Assembly (NCBI GenBank): GCA_015066065.1
Contig: SVPB01000005.1
Location: 1 to 47,469 of the forward strand
Reading direction: 5' to 3'
Source: Oscillospiraceae bacterium
Lineage (GTDB): Bacteria > Bacillota > Clostridia > Oscillospirales > Acutalibacteraceae
DNA length: 47,469 nucleotides
Shown: positions 13,572-22,377 of the stretch, piece after piece
Numbering within the stretch: position 1 is the first letter of the stretch
How the letters are laid out: every line of letters begins with the position of its first letter
Translations under genes and position numbers: made by a program
The notes under the pieces: model-generated
Seen by the model: only the letters and a program-made list of their open reading frames with translations
What the model was told of the DNA's origin: nothing
The model's database searches: none

Positions 13572-15596
13572 ATGAAGATTGCGTTTGCAGGTAACCCTAA
13601 CAGCGGCAAGACCACCATGTATAACGCCCTGACCGGGCAAAATGAACGGGTGGGTAACTGGGCCGGTGTCACGGTGGATAAAAAAGAAAGTGTGATTCGC
13701 CGCAGTTATCACAAGGGGGAGACCCTGGTGGCGGTGGATCTGCCTGGTGCCTATTCCATGACCCCCTTTACCTCTGAGGAGGGGATAACGAGCGAATATG
13801 TACGCAAGGAGCGTCCGGATGTGATCGTGAACATCGTGGATGCTACCAACCTCAGCCGGAGCTTGTTCTTTACCACCCAGCTGATGGAATTGGGCATCCC
13901 CGTAGTGGTAGCGCTCAATAAAAGCGACATTAACAAGAAGAAAAAGACCGTCATCGATACGGAGATGCTGTCCCGGGAGCTGGGCTGTCCGGTGGTCATG
14001 ACGGTGTCCACCGCCACCGGCCACAACGGTCTGGAAGAGCTGGTGGCTGCCGCCGTGGCACAGTGCGGCAAGGGGCAGACGGCCCCTTACCTTTATGACG
14101 GTGCGGTGCATAGCAAAAAAGAAGCGCAGGCCGCCGACCGGCATCGTTTTGCCTACGTTAACCGCCTGGTATCCCGGGTGGAAAAGCGCCGGGTGCTGAC
14201 CCGCACCTTCAACCGGCAGGACAGCCTGGATCGGGTGTTGACCCATCCGGTGGCCGGGCTGGTGATCTTTGCGGCGGTGATGTTTCTGGTGTTCCAGATC
14301 TCGCAGGCATGGGTAGGCCCCTTGCTGGCAGACGGATATACCCTATCAGACGGAACGGTCATCCCCGGCTTGGTGACCCTGATTGATATGTTTAAGGACT
14401 GGGTAGCCGGCTTGCTGGCCAACGCAAACCCCTTCCTGGCAGCTCTGCTGACCGAAGGTATCATCGGTGGTGTCAGCGCCGTGGTGGGCTTCCTGCCGCT
14501 GGTGATGGTGATGTATTTTCTCATTGCTCTGCTGGAGGATTGCGGATACATGGCCCGTGCTACTGTGGTGCTGGATCCGTTGTTTAAGAAGGTAGGTCTC
14601 TCCGGCCGGTCGGTCATCCCCTTTGTGGTGGGTACCGGTTGTGCCGTTCCCGGGGTGATGGCTGCCCGGACCATCCGTAACGAAAGAGAACGCAATGCCA
14701 CCGTGATGCTGACCCCCTTTATGCCTTGCGGCGCCAAGTTGCCGGTGATCGGTCTGTTTGCCGGTGCCTTTTTCCCCGGCGCTTCCTGGGTGGGTACCCT
14801 GATGTACTTTATGGGCATTGCCATCATCTTCCTGGGTGCTCTGTTGGTCAAGCGTATCACCGGCCGGATGGGCCGTAAGTCGTACTTTATTATCGAAATG
14901 CCGGAATACAAGTTGCCTTCCTTTAAGCGGGCGGCGCTGTCCATGCTCAGCCGGGGCTGGTCGTATATTGTCAAGGCCGGTACCATCATCCTGCTGTGCA
15001 ATGCCATTGTTTACGTGATGCAGTCCTTCACCTGGCGTCTGACGCTGGTGGAGGAAGGGGAGGCGGCGTCCTCCATTCTGGCTACGGTGGCCGGGCCCAT
15101 TGCGGTGCTGTTGCTGCCCATCGGCATCCATGCGTGGCAGATGGCGGCGGCGGCCATCACCGGCTTTATTGCCAAGGAGAATGTGGTGGGCACCTTGGCG
15201 GTGTGCTATGGTATGACCAACCTCATCGATACCGAATCCTTGTCCATGTCTCAGGGCGCCGGTACGCAGGTAGCCGAGACCTTCAGCATTACAGCGGTGG
15301 CGGCGCTGGCGTATCTGGTATTCAATCTGTTTTCACCGCCTTGTTTTGCCGCCATCGGTGCCATGAATGCCGAGGTCACCCATAAGAAGTGGCTGTGGGG
15401 CGGTCTGGCTTTGCAGCTGGGCGTCGGCTATGTTGCCGCTTACCTCATCTACACGGTAGGCACCCTGTTGACCGCCCCCGAGACGTTGGCGGTGATGCCG
15501 GCCGTGTTCGGTCTGGTGGCGACCCTTGGTATGGCACTGGCGCTGTGGCTGGTCATCCGCCACGCGGACAAAAAGAGGAAGGTGACGTCCCGATGA
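13572..15596 (+). CDS. feoB: Ferrous iron transporter FeoB
   Basis: A GTP-gated Fe2+ transporter of 674 residues in the cytoplasmic membrane. The G domain has the P-loop GNPNSGKT (7-14), switch region NWAGVTVDKKE, DLPG, NKSD and the SxxTGxN loop. The membrane part carries the two Gate motifs (GVISAVVGFLPLVMVM-like near 300 and IAKENVVGTLAVCYG near 535) and the conserved GCAVPGVMAARTI segment. The ATG at 13572 is chosen because TTGGAGGATC lies 9 bases upstream. Its stop overlaps the start of the small Cys-rich gene (ATGA). Regulation by iron is inferred from the palindromes. Confidence 0.95.
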   Translation: MKIAFAGNPNSGKTTMYNALTGQNERVGNWAGVTVDKKESVIRRSYHKGETLVAVDLPGAYSMTPFTSEEGITSEYVRKERPDVIVNIVDATNLSRSLFFTTQLMELGIPVVVALNKSDINKKKKTVIDTEMLSRELGCPVVMTVSTATGHNGLEELVAAAVAQCGKGQTAPYLYDGAVHSKKEAQAADRHRFAYVNRLVSRVEKRRVLTRTFNRQDSLDRVLTHPVAGLVIFAAVMFLVFQISQAWVGPLLADGYTLSDGTVIPGLVTLIDMFKDWVAGLLANANPFLAALLTEGIIGGVSAVVGFLPLVMVMYFLIALLEDCGYMARATVVLDPLFKKVGLSGRSVIPFVVGTGCAVPGVMAARTIRNERERNATVMLTPFMPCGAKLPVIGLFAGAFFPGASWVGTLMYFMGIAIIFLGALLVKRITGRMGRKSYFIIEMPEYKLPSFKRAALSMLSRGWSYIVKAGTIILLCNAIVYVMQSFTWRLTLVEEGEAASSILATVAGPIAVLLLPIGIHAWQMAAAAITGFIAKENVVGTLAVCYGMTNLIDTESLSMSQGAGTQVAETFSITAVAALAYLVFNLFSPPCFAAIGAMNAEVTHKKWLWGGLALQLGVGYVAAYLIYTVGTLLTAPETLAVMPAVFGLVATLGMALALWLVIRHADKKRKVTSR

Positions 15597-15745
15597 CCGA
15601 TGTGTTATTGGTTGTATTGGTTCTGTTAATATTGGGCTTGGCCGGCTGGTACGTGATCCGTGCCAAGCGGCAGGGACGCCGGTGCATTGGCTGTCCCGAA
15701 AAAGGTTGTGACGGCTGTTGCTGTCACCAAGACAGCCGATCATGA
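15593..15745 (+). CDS. FeoB-associated Cys-rich membrane protein
   Basis: A 50-residue protein with one N-terminal membrane helix (VLLVVLVLLILGLAGWYVI) and a cytosolic tail with the cysteine cluster CIGCPEKGCDGCCC. This is the build of the small FeoB partner family of Firmicutes (PF12669-type), thought to help iron handling. Start and stop overlap feoB and sfsA (ATGA at both ends), so it is translationally coupled in the operon. Confidence 0.85.
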   Translation: MTDVLLVVLVLLILGLAGWYVIRAKRQGRRCIGCPEKGCDGCCCHQDSRS

Positions 15746-16443
15746 GGTACCCGGTCATTGTCCCCGGTCGGTTTATCTGCCGCCCCAATCGGTTTATTGC
15801 GCAGGTGGAGGTGGACGGCCGGGAGGAAACGGTCCATGTCAAGAACACCGGCCGTTGCCGGGAGCTGCTGGTGCCCGGTTGCCGGGTCTATCTGGCGATG
15901 GCGGACAATCCGGCACGCCGTACCCGTTACGATCTGGTAACGGTGGAGAAGGAGCGTCCTCATGGCGCCCCCTTGCTCATCAACATGGATTCCCAGGCGG
16001 CCAACGACATCGCCGCCGAATGGTTGCCCCGGAGTGGATGGTTTTCACCGGACGCTCTCCTGCGCCGGGAGGTCCGGTGGGGCGATTCCCGGTTTGATTT
16101 TTGCATCACGCAAGGGGAAACACGCACCTATCTGGAGGTCAAAGGTGTCACGCTGGAACGGGACGGGGTGGTGATGTTCCCCGATGCCCCCACCCAGCGG
16201 GGTACGAAGCATCTGCGAGAGCTTATCCGCTGTCGGCAGGAAGGCCATGGGGCGGCGGTGCTGTTTGTAGTGCAGATGGAACAAGCCGTTTGCCTGCGTC
16301 CCAACGACGACACCGACCCGGTCTTTGCGGCTGCCTTGCGGCAAGCGGCGGCGGCCGGGGTGGAGGTGCAGGCGGTCTGTTGCCGGGTCGTTCCCGGTGA
16401 GGTGACGGCGCTGGCACCGTTACCGGTGGATTTATCAAAATAA
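15742..16443 (+). CDS. sfsA: SfsA-family nuclease (sugar fermentation stimulation protein homologue)
   Basis: A protein of 233 residues, the usual length of the family. An OB-like N-terminal part (RPNRFIAQVEVDGREETVHVKNTGR) is followed by a PD-(D/E)xK-type nuclease core with RFDF and YLEVKGVTLE near residues 113-138, and the family stretch FPDAPTQRGTKHLREL near 145-160. SfsA in E. coli binds and cuts nucleic acid and affects maltose use. The ATG at 15742 overlaps the stop of the Cys-rich gene; the longer frame from 15718 has no ribosome site. It is the last gene of the feo run, with no obvious link to iron. Confidence 0.9.
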   Translation: MRYPVIVPGRFICRPNRFIAQVEVDGREETVHVKNTGRCRELLVPGCRVYLAMADNPARRTRYDLVTVEKERPHGAPLLINMDSQAANDIAAEWLPRSGWFSPDALLRREVRWGDSRFDFCITQGETRTYLEVKGVTLERDGVVMFPDAPTQRGTKHLRELIRCRQEGHGAAVLFVVQMEQAVCLRPNDDTDPVFAAALRQAAAAGVEVQAVCCRVVPGEVTALAPLPVDLSK

Positions 16444-16446
16444 TTC

Positions 16447-16475
16447 TTTACAAATGCACTCGTTAGAGGTATAAT
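16447..16475 (+). promoter_or_regulatory. Promoter of the foldase-like lipoprotein gene
   Basis: TTTACA (16447-16452), 17 bases, TATAAT (16470-16475). Confidence 0.75.
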
Positions 16476-16513
16476 AATAGGAGATTGTATTTTTCTAAGG
16501 AGGCATATCGACC

Positions 16514-17632
16514 ATGAGCAAGGCAAAGCGTGTTTTCTGCGCGGCGATAGCCGCGGTTATGTTGCTGGTGTGTGCGACCGGCTGTTCTGCGCCCAAGCTG
16601 TACCTCGGTGGTACCCCGGACGTAGCGGCGACCATCAACGGCGTGGAGATGAGCACCGGCGAATATCTGGCGTATCTGTATACCACCTTCACCGACCTGT
16701 ATTACAATCAGGGCCTCTATCAGTACGATAACGCCGAGGCCTACGGCTACGACATCTGGACCCAGACCTACCCCTATGGCGAGGGGGATGCGGCCCAGCA
16801 GCTGGAGCTGGCTGACTACATGATTGCCGCTACTAAGGACAACATCATCCGCCAGACGGTTTTGGAGGCCATGCTCAAGGAGAATGGCTTGACGTGGGAT
16901 GCCAAGGAGCAGGAAGAGGTGGAGAAGGAGCTCAAAGAGCAGCTCACCCCCGACGCTTTTCTTGAGCTGGGTATCAGCAACGAGCATTTTGCCAAGGTGT
17001 ACAGAGCCACCGGACTTAATGATAGCAGCTTGTTCTACGGCCTGTACCGTGAAGGCGGCAAGCGGGCTATGTCCGAGGCGGATCGCCGTGCCTACTTTGA
17101 CAAGAACTACCTCTCCTTCAAGATCATCAATGTTCCTATGATGAGCAGTGACAACCAGGAGTATACCGAGGAAGAGCAGAAAAAGGTGCTCAACGACCTG
17201 GACAAGTACCTGCAGAATTACAACAAGGACGGCAACTTCGAAGCAGTGGTAGACGCCTATAACAAGGCCAATGCCGCTGACGGTCAGGAGATCACCGCCA
17301 GCACCGATAAGGATAACCGCTACAACTACGATGCCACCCAGCTGGGTGATGACGAGCTGGTCAAGGCGATCCGCAGTGTTGAGGTTGGCAAGGCCAAGGT
17401 GGTCACCTACAAGTCCGGCGGCACCAACCTGACGGCGGCTCTCATCCTGCGCTTGGATATCAACAAGCCGGCCAATCTGTTTGCCGACGAGACGGACAAC
17501 ATCATCCGGGGCGCCAAGTACGAGGAGTTCAACAAGGAAGTCCAGGAAGCCATGAAGAAGGTGACTGCCGAGTTTGACAGCTCTGCCATCGACAAGTGCG
17601 ATCCCAAGAACTTCCTGACCGTCGCTGAATAA
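16514..17632 (+). CDS. SurA/PrsA-like foldase lipoprotein without a clear PPIase core
   Basis: Lipoprotein of 372 residues with signal peptide and lipobox CATGC (Cys24), so it is anchored outside the membrane. The start of the mature protein (AATINGVEMSTGEYLAYL) is the SurA-N/trigger-factor-like chaperone opening, followed by long amphipathic helices (KEQEEVEKELKEQL). In the last third (about 190-320) a parvulin domain would be expected. YFDKNYLSFKIINVPM resembles its first strand, but the typical GGxLG motif is not seen. It probably helps fold secreted proteins such as the downstream penicillin-binding protein. AAGGAGG precedes the ATG. Confidence 0.65.
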   Translation: MSKAKRVFCAAIAAVMLLVCATGCSAPKLYLGGTPDVAATINGVEMSTGEYLAYLYTTFTDLYYNQGLYQYDNAEAYGYDIWTQTYPYGEGDAAQQLELADYMIAATKDNIIRQTVLEAMLKENGLTWDAKEQEEVEKELKEQLTPDAFLELGISNEHFAKVYRATGLNDSSLFYGLYREGGKRAMSEADRRAYFDKNYLSFKIINVPMMSSDNQEYTEEEQKKVLNDLDKYLQNYNKDGNFEAVVDAYNKANAADGQEITASTDKDNRYNYDATQLGDDELVKAIRSVEVGKAKVVTYKSGGTNLTAALILRLDINKPANLFADETDNIIRGAKYEEFNKEVQEAMKKVTAEFDSSAIDKCDPKNFLTVAE

Positions 17633-17636
17633 GCAT

Positions 17637-17677
17637 AAAGACAAGCCTATCCCTTGCGGATAGGCTTGTCTTTTTAT
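17637..17677. terminator. Terminator between convergent genes
   Basis: Stem AGACAAGCCTATCC / GGATAGGCTTGTCT with loop CTTGC, followed by TTTTTAT. It overlaps the end of the minus-strand gene and can serve both directions. Confidence 0.85.
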
Positions 17678-17991
17678 CCGTCGGTATAATCCTCTAACAG
17701 AACGGAAAGCTGGCTGTCGCTGTGTACCGGCACCCCTTGCCGGAGCTGTTGCTGCAGCTCATCCGGCAGGGTGCTCACAAAGGTGTCGTACACCTGCATA
17801 GGATAGGTGTCGTTCCCCTCAAACACCGCCACCCGATCCTCCCAGGCGGCGATGACAAACAAGGGCTTAAACCGGGCTTCCCGTTCCTCGGGGGAGGGGA
17901 GTAAAAAGCGAAAGATCACGAATAAGGCGATGCTGGCCACCAGCAGGGAGGCAGCTAACGCCAACAGCACCGGTTTCCACACGGAATCCAT
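17674..17991 (-). CDS. Small single-pass membrane protein, unknown
   Basis: A 105-residue protein with one N-terminal hydrophobic segment (residues 7-31) and an extracytoplasmic or cytosolic tail with many acidic residues. The ATG has AAAGGAGAG 7 bases upstream. No known domain is recognised. It is monocistronic and divergent from the penicillin-binding protein gene. Confidence 0.6.
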   Translation of the reverse strand: MDSVWKPVLLALAASLLVASIALFVIFRFLLPSPEEREARFKPLFVIAAWEDRVAVFEGNDTYPMQVYDTFVSTLPDELQQQLRQGVPVHSDSQLSVLLEDYTDG

Positions 17992-18114
17992 GACAATCTC
18001 TCCTTTCAGGAGGTAGTATGGATGAAAAAACGGCGGGATATGTGCTTTTTTGGCTCACACGGCATAAAAAGTGAAAATATTTGGGTTACAACCGGATTTT
18101 TTGGCAAAATAGAT

Positions 18115-18143
18115 TTGACATTTCGGCGATTTTGCAATACTAT
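18115..18143 (+). promoter_or_regulatory. Promoter of the penicillin-binding protein gene
   Basis: TTGACA (18115-18120), 17 bases, TACTAT (18138-18143). A second TATAAT at 18151-18156 gives an alternative -10. GGAGG lies before the ATG at 18204. Confidence 0.65.
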
Positions 18144-18203
18144 TAGTATGTATAATTTTAATGTGGGTATTTAGTTGGTTAGGCTACAAGGAGGACGGTC
18201 TCC

Positions 18204-20603
18204 ATGGCAAAAAAGAGCAAACTGACAAAAGAATCCATCGGGCAATGGTTCCGTGAAATCCCGTCCAAAAGCAAGGCGTGGCTGCGCAGTCTGGTGCGCC
18301 CCACCGCCCAGCAAAAGGAGAAGCGCAGTCGTTTTGGCCGTCGGCTTCTCCGTCTGTTGGTGACGGTGCTGCTGGTGGGCGTTATCTCTGTTTGCATTGT
18401 GGGCAGTGTGCTGGTGGTTTATGTTATGCGCACCTTCGATGCAGAGAGCTATCTGCCGGAGCTGGGCAAGCTGTCTATGGATGCCCGTTCGGTTATTTAT
18501 GTGCAGAACAAGGAGGGCGCATGGGAGCCGCATCACAATCTCATGGGCGGCAACTCCGTGTGGGTGGATCTGGACGAGATCCCGATCAATCTGCAGAATG
18601 CCCTGATTGCTATTGAAGATGAACGGTTCTGGGAGCATGACGGCGTGGACTGGCAGCGTACGGTATCGGCCATGGCCAACCTGTTTCTCAACCGGGTGTT
18701 CCATCTGGGCTCCACCGAGTACGGTGGCTCTACCATCACCCAGCAGCTTATCCGTGTGACCACCCAGAATAAAGACCACAGCATCGAGCGTAAGATCAAC
18801 GAGATCTTAGCCGCCATCGAGCTGGAACGCACCCAAAGCTCCAAGCAGCAGGTGCTGGAAGCGTATCTTAACAACCTCCCCTTGACCGGCGATCTGGTCG
18901 GCGTGGGTATCGGTGCCCGTTCTTACTTTGGCAAAGAGGTGCAGGAGCTGTCTCTGGCCGAAAGTGCGGTGCTGGTGGCGATTACCAACAATCCCAGTAT
19001 CTATGATCCCTATCAGCATCCCGAGAACGTGCGTCAACGACAGCGCGTGGTGTTGGCCAAGATGTACGAGCTGAACATGATCACCCGGGACGAGTACGTG
19101 CAGGCGATCAACGAAGAGCTGGTTTTCCGGAGCAGTAACGTGCGCCAGGAGGTGCAGGACTACTATGTTGATCTGGTGGTCGAAGACGTCATCCAGGACC
19201 TGATGGATGAGTTTGGCTATACCTACAACTATGCCGAGAACATCGTGTACTACGGCGGTCTGAGCATCTATTCCGCCGAGGATCCCACCTTGCAGGCGGC
19301 GGTGGAGGCGATCTACGCCGACGAGAAGAACTATCCCAAAAAACGGGAGAGCGACGAGGAGCAACCGCAAGCCGGCTTCTTTGCGGTGGATTACACCGGC
19401 CGGGTGGTAGCCACGGTGGGAGGCCGGGGCGAAAAGACCGCCAACCGTGTGCTCAACCGTTCCACCCAGTCCCGGCGTTCTCCCGGTTCATCCATTAAGC
19501 CCCTGACCTCTTACGGACCGGCGGTGGCGCTGGATCTGGTACACTATTCCTCCCCGGTACGGGATGCCCCTCTGGTGCTGCCCAACGGTTCCAAATGGCC
19601 GCACAACTACGAGATGAAGTCCACGCCGGACAACGGCGACGTACTGCTGGGCGTGGCTTTGCAGAAATCGCTTAACACCGTGGCGGCTCGTCTGGTGGAT
19701 ACCATCACCCCACGCCGGGTGTACGACGAATACGCCACCTCCATCTTCCATCTGTCCACCTTGGTGGAGAACAAAGCCATCAACGGCAGGATCATGACCG
19801 ACGTGGATCTGGCCCCCTTGGCGCTGGGCGCCTTTACCGAAGGGGTGACCATGCGGGATATGGCGGCTGCCTACGCCGTGTTCGGCAGCGGTGGTTACTA
19901 CAACAAGCCCTATTCCTACTACAAGGTACTGCAGGGCGAGGACGAGACCACCTCCACCCTGCTGGTCAGAGGACCGAGCAACCAGCCTTCGGTGCTGGAT
20001 GCCCAGACCTGTTACGTGATGGTCAAACTGATGCAGCGTGTTACCCTGTACGGTACGGCGGCGGACGTTGGCTCCTCCTGGAAGGGATGGGAGATCTACG
20101 GTAAGACCGGTACCTCCGAAAACCAGAAGGATGTGTACTTTGCCGGCGGTACGGCTTACTATGCGGCGACCGGTTGGTTTGGCTACGACAACAACCAGGT
20201 GCTTCTCAAGAGCCAGACCAGCTACGCCCGTAAGCTGTGGAACCAGGCTATGAAGGCGCTGCACACCAACAAGCAGATCAAGACCTTTACCATGCCCGAG
20301 GGTGTGGTGAAGGAAGAGTATTGCACCGCTACCGGCCTGCTGGCTACCGTGGCTTGCCCCAAGCATGACACCGGGTACTATAAGTCCACCAACATTCCGG
20401 GTTATTGTACCGTTCACGAGGGAGCGCCGCTGGGCAGTGACGCAACAGGGCCTACTACCGCCCCGACCGGCACCGGTACGACCACCACTACCGGCACCGG
20501 TACGACCACCACCGGTACCGGTACGACCACCACCACAACCGGTACGGGCACTACCACCACAGCCGGCACCACCACCACCACCACCGAGGCGGTCTCTCCA
20601 TGA
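18204..20603 (+). CDS. Class A penicillin-binding protein (glycosyltransferase + transpeptidase)
   Basis: Bifunctional peptidoglycan synthase of 799 residues. One membrane helix (about 48-76) follows a basic cytosolic tail. The glycosyltransferase domain has EDERFWEHDGVD (catalytic Glu138) and GGSTITQQLIR, with RKINEILAAIELER after it. The transpeptidase has SSIK (nucleophile Ser429), SLN (489-491) and KTG (634-636). After a Cys-containing segment (EEYCTATGLLATVACPKHDTGYY) the protein ends in about 50 residues of almost pure Thr/Gly repeats, a flexible wall-spanning tail. The start has CAAGGAGG upstream. The stop overlaps the start of the ACT gene. The gene builds the cell wall and is the target of beta-lactams. 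Confidence 0.93.
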   Translation: MAKKSKLTKESIGQWFREIPSKSKAWLRSLVRPTAQQKEKRSRFGRRLLRLLVTVLLVGVISVCIVGSVLVVYVMRTFDAESYLPELGKLSMDARSVIYVQNKEGAWEPHHNLMGGNSVWVDLDEIPINLQNALIAIEDERFWEHDGVDWQRTVSAMANLFLNRVFHLGSTEYGGSTITQQLIRVTTQNKDHSIERKINEILAAIELERTQSSKQQVLEAYLNNLPLTGDLVGVGIGARSYFGKEVQELSLAESAVLVAITNNPSIYDPYQHPENVRQRQRVVLAKMYELNMITRDEYVQAINEELVFRSSNVRQEVQDYYVDLVVEDVIQDLMDEFGYTYNYAENIVYYGGLSIYSAEDPTLQAAVEAIYADEKNYPKKRESDEEQPQAGFFAVDYTGRVVATVGGRGEKTANRVLNRSTQSRRSPGSSIKPLTSYGPAVALDLVHYSSPVRDAPLVLPNGSKWPHNYEMKSTPDNGDVLLGVALQKSLNTVAARLVDTITPRRVYDEYATSIFHLSTLVENKAINGRIMTDVDLAPLALGAFTEGVTMRDMAAAYAVFGSGGYYNKPYSYYKVLQGEDETTSTLLVRGPSNQPSVLDAQTCYVMVKLMQRVTLYGTAADVGSSWKGWEIYGKTGTSENQKDVYFAGGTAYYAATGWFGYDNNQVLLKSQTSYARKLWNQAMKALHTNKQIKTFTMPEGVVKEEYCTATGLLATVACPKHDTGYYKSTNIPGYCTVHEGAPLGSDATGPTTAPTGTGTTTTTGTGTTTTGTGTTTTTTGTGTTTTAGTTTTTTEAVSP
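20458..20585 (+). repeat. Low-complexity ACC/GGTACG repeats coding the Thr/Gly tail
   Basis: Imperfect tandem units of GGTACGACCACCAC type inside the PBP gene. Such tracts vary in length by slippage between strains. Confidence 0.7.
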
Positions 20604-21067
20604 GCCGGCTTAAGGGGACGGAGAGCACCGCCAAGCACCGGATGGTGTTGGTGGACGTGGAGGTGCTTCCGGATATCATAGGACGCACTTTGCAGGCCAA
20701 GCGCTTGCTGCAGACCGGTGAAGTAACCTCGGTGTCGCAGGCGGTGCGCCAAGCAGGACTGTCCCGGACGGCGTTTTACAAGTACCGGGACGCGGTGCTG
20801 CCCTACGATGAGGAAACGGCAGGGCGTACCATCACGGTACAGCTGACCCTGCGTCATATACCGGGAGTCATCTCCCGGGTGCTGGACGGCTTCGCCCGTG
20901 CCGGCGCCAACATACTGACCGTCAGCCAGACCACCCCCTCCGGTGGGGTCGCCAACGCTTCGGTCTCCGCCCGCATCGATCAGCTGTTGGTGCCGGTGGA
21001 CGATTTTCTGCAATCGCTGGAAAAGGTGGACGGCGTCCAGCGCATCTCCGGCGTTACAGATGGATAA
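20600..21067 (+). CDS. ACT-domain protein (PheB-like)
   Basis: A 155-residue cytosolic protein. Residues about 15-70 hold a helix-turn-helix-like part (VSQAVRQAGLSRTAFYKYRDAV) and residues 77-150 an ACT domain (ITVQLTLRHIPGVISRVLDGFARAGANILTVSQ, written here as its pattern), the module that binds amino acids in metabolic regulators. It matches the PheB/UPF0735 family. Its place directly before homoserine dehydrogenase and aspartate kinase points to sensing or control of aspartate-family synthesis; its ligand is unknown. The start overlaps the PBP stop by 4 bases. Confidence 0.8.
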   Translation: MSRLKGTESTAKHRMVLVDVEVLPDIIGRTLQAKRLLQTGEVTSVSQAVRQAGLSRTAFYKYRDAVLPYDEETAGRTITVQLTLRHIPGVISRVLDGFARAGANILTVSQTTPSGGVANASVSARIDQLLVPVDDFLQSLEKVDGVQRISGVTDG

Positions 21068-21102
21068 AGGCCTTGCGGCTATATAATATAAAGGATGATA
21101 CT

Positions 21103-22344
21103 ATGGTCAATATTGCAATATTGGGACACGGCGTTGTCGGCTCCGGCGTCGCTGAGGTTCTTCAGAACAACTGTAAAGGGATCGCCGCCAAGGCAGGGGA
21201 CAGCATTGTGGTGCGCCGCATACTGGATCTTCGTGCCTTCCCCGATCTGCCTTATGCGGATCTGTTCACTACCGATTTTCAGGATATTCTGCAGGATGAG
21301 GAGATCCGCATCGTGGTGGAAACCATGGGCGGCTTGCATCCGGCCTATGACTTTGTCAAGGCTTGCCTGTTAGCAGGCAAGAGCGTGGTGACCTCCAACA
21401 AGGAGCTGGTAGCCGCCAAGGGCGATGAGCTGCTGACCATTGCCCGGGAACGGAACCTCAACTTTCTGTTTGAAGCCAGTGTGGGCGGCGGTATCCCTAT
21501 CCTGCGTCCTCTGGATCAGTGCCTGGCCGCTAATGAGGTATTTGAGGTGGCCGGCATCCTCAATGGTACGACCAACTTTATGCTCACCAAGATGATACGG
21601 GAGAAGATGTCCTTTGACGGGGCGCTGGCGTTGGCACAGAAGCTGGGCTATGCCGAGCGCAATCCGGCGGCGGATGTGGAGGGCATGGATGCCTGCCGTA
21701 AGACCTGTATCCTGGCTTCTCTGGCCTTTGGCAAGCACGTGTATCCCGAAGAAGTGTACACCGAGGGCATTACCGCTATCACCGAGGCGGACGTACAGTA
21801 CGCGGCGGCCTGCGGCGGCGTCATTAAGCTGTTGGGCCGGGCGATACGTACCGAGGACGGCCACGTGTTCTGCATGGTGGCTCCCATGATCCTGCCGTCC
21901 GACAACCTGCTGGCCGGCGTGGATGACGTGTTTAATGGCATCATGGTACGGGGAGACAGCGTAGGCGATGTGGTCTTTGTGGGACGTGGCGCCGGCAAGC
22001 TGCCTACGGCCAGCGCCGTGGTGGCGGACGTCATTGATGAGGTCAAGCACCTCAACGCCCGTAAGTATCTGTACTGGGGTCCCAACGAGCCGGGGCATGT
22101 GCGTGACCATCGCCTGGCTCCTGTGTCCATGCTGATGCGGTTTAGCTGTGAGGAGGATGCCGGTGCGCTGGTGCAGATCGGCCGCACCTTTGGCGACGTA
22201 CGGATGATCTCCATCCCGGATGCTCCTGCCAATGAGGTGGCGTTTATCACCCCCTGCATGCCGGAATATCTGCTGATGGATAAGATCGGCGGCTTCAGCG
22301 GTATGACGCTGACCCGGGCTATTCGTATGTATGCTGTTAGGTAA
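21103..22344 (+). CDS. hom: Homoserine dehydrogenase
   Basis: Reduces aspartate semialdehyde to homoserine with NAD(P)H, in the route to threonine and methionine. The protein has 413 residues. The Rossmann site GHGVVGSG (8-15) opens the chain, followed by ETMGGLHPAYDFV, SNKELVAAKG, the catalytic-domain signature GGGIPILRPLD and GILNGTTNFMLTKM, and ERNPAADVEGMDACRK. The C-terminal ACT domain starts near residue 335. The start ATG 21103 is preceded by AAAGGATG and gives the correct family N-terminus; the earlier frame from 21073 is spurious. Confidence 0.95.
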   Translation: MVNIAILGHGVVGSGVAEVLQNNCKGIAAKAGDSIVVRRILDLRAFPDLPYADLFTTDFQDILQDEEIRIVVETMGGLHPAYDFVKACLLAGKSVVTSNKELVAAKGDELLTIARERNLNFLFEASVGGGIPILRPLDQCLAANEVFEVAGILNGTTNFMLTKMIREKMSFDGALALAQKLGYAERNPAADVEGMDACRKTCILASLAFGKHVYPEEVYTEGITAITEADVQYAAACGGVIKLLGRAIRTEDGHVFCMVAPMILPSDNLLAGVDDVFNGIMVRGDSVGDVVFVGRGAGKLPTASAVVADVIDEVKHLNARKYLYWGPNEPGHVRDHRLAPVSMLMRFSCEEDAGALVQIGRTFGDVRMISIPDAPANEVAFITPCMPEYLLMDKIGGFSGMTLTRAIRMYAVR

Positions 22345-22377
22345 TATTGTATTTTATTTTTCACCGGAGGGTTTATC

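Noticed and set aside
16463-17644. Long minus-strand reading frame of 393 codons opposite the foldase-like lipoprotein gene
   Set aside because: It is the antisense shadow of a GC-rich gene with clear signal peptide and ribosome site; Leu/Val/Gly-rich, low-complexity product without domain.
20458-20585. CRISPR-like or tandem-repeat array
   Set aside because: The repeats are in frame inside the PBP gene and code for Thr/Gly; there are no spacers of constant length.
22345-22377. Lysine riboswitch before the aspartate kinase gene
   Set aside because: The gap to hom is 33 bases, too short for the aptamer.
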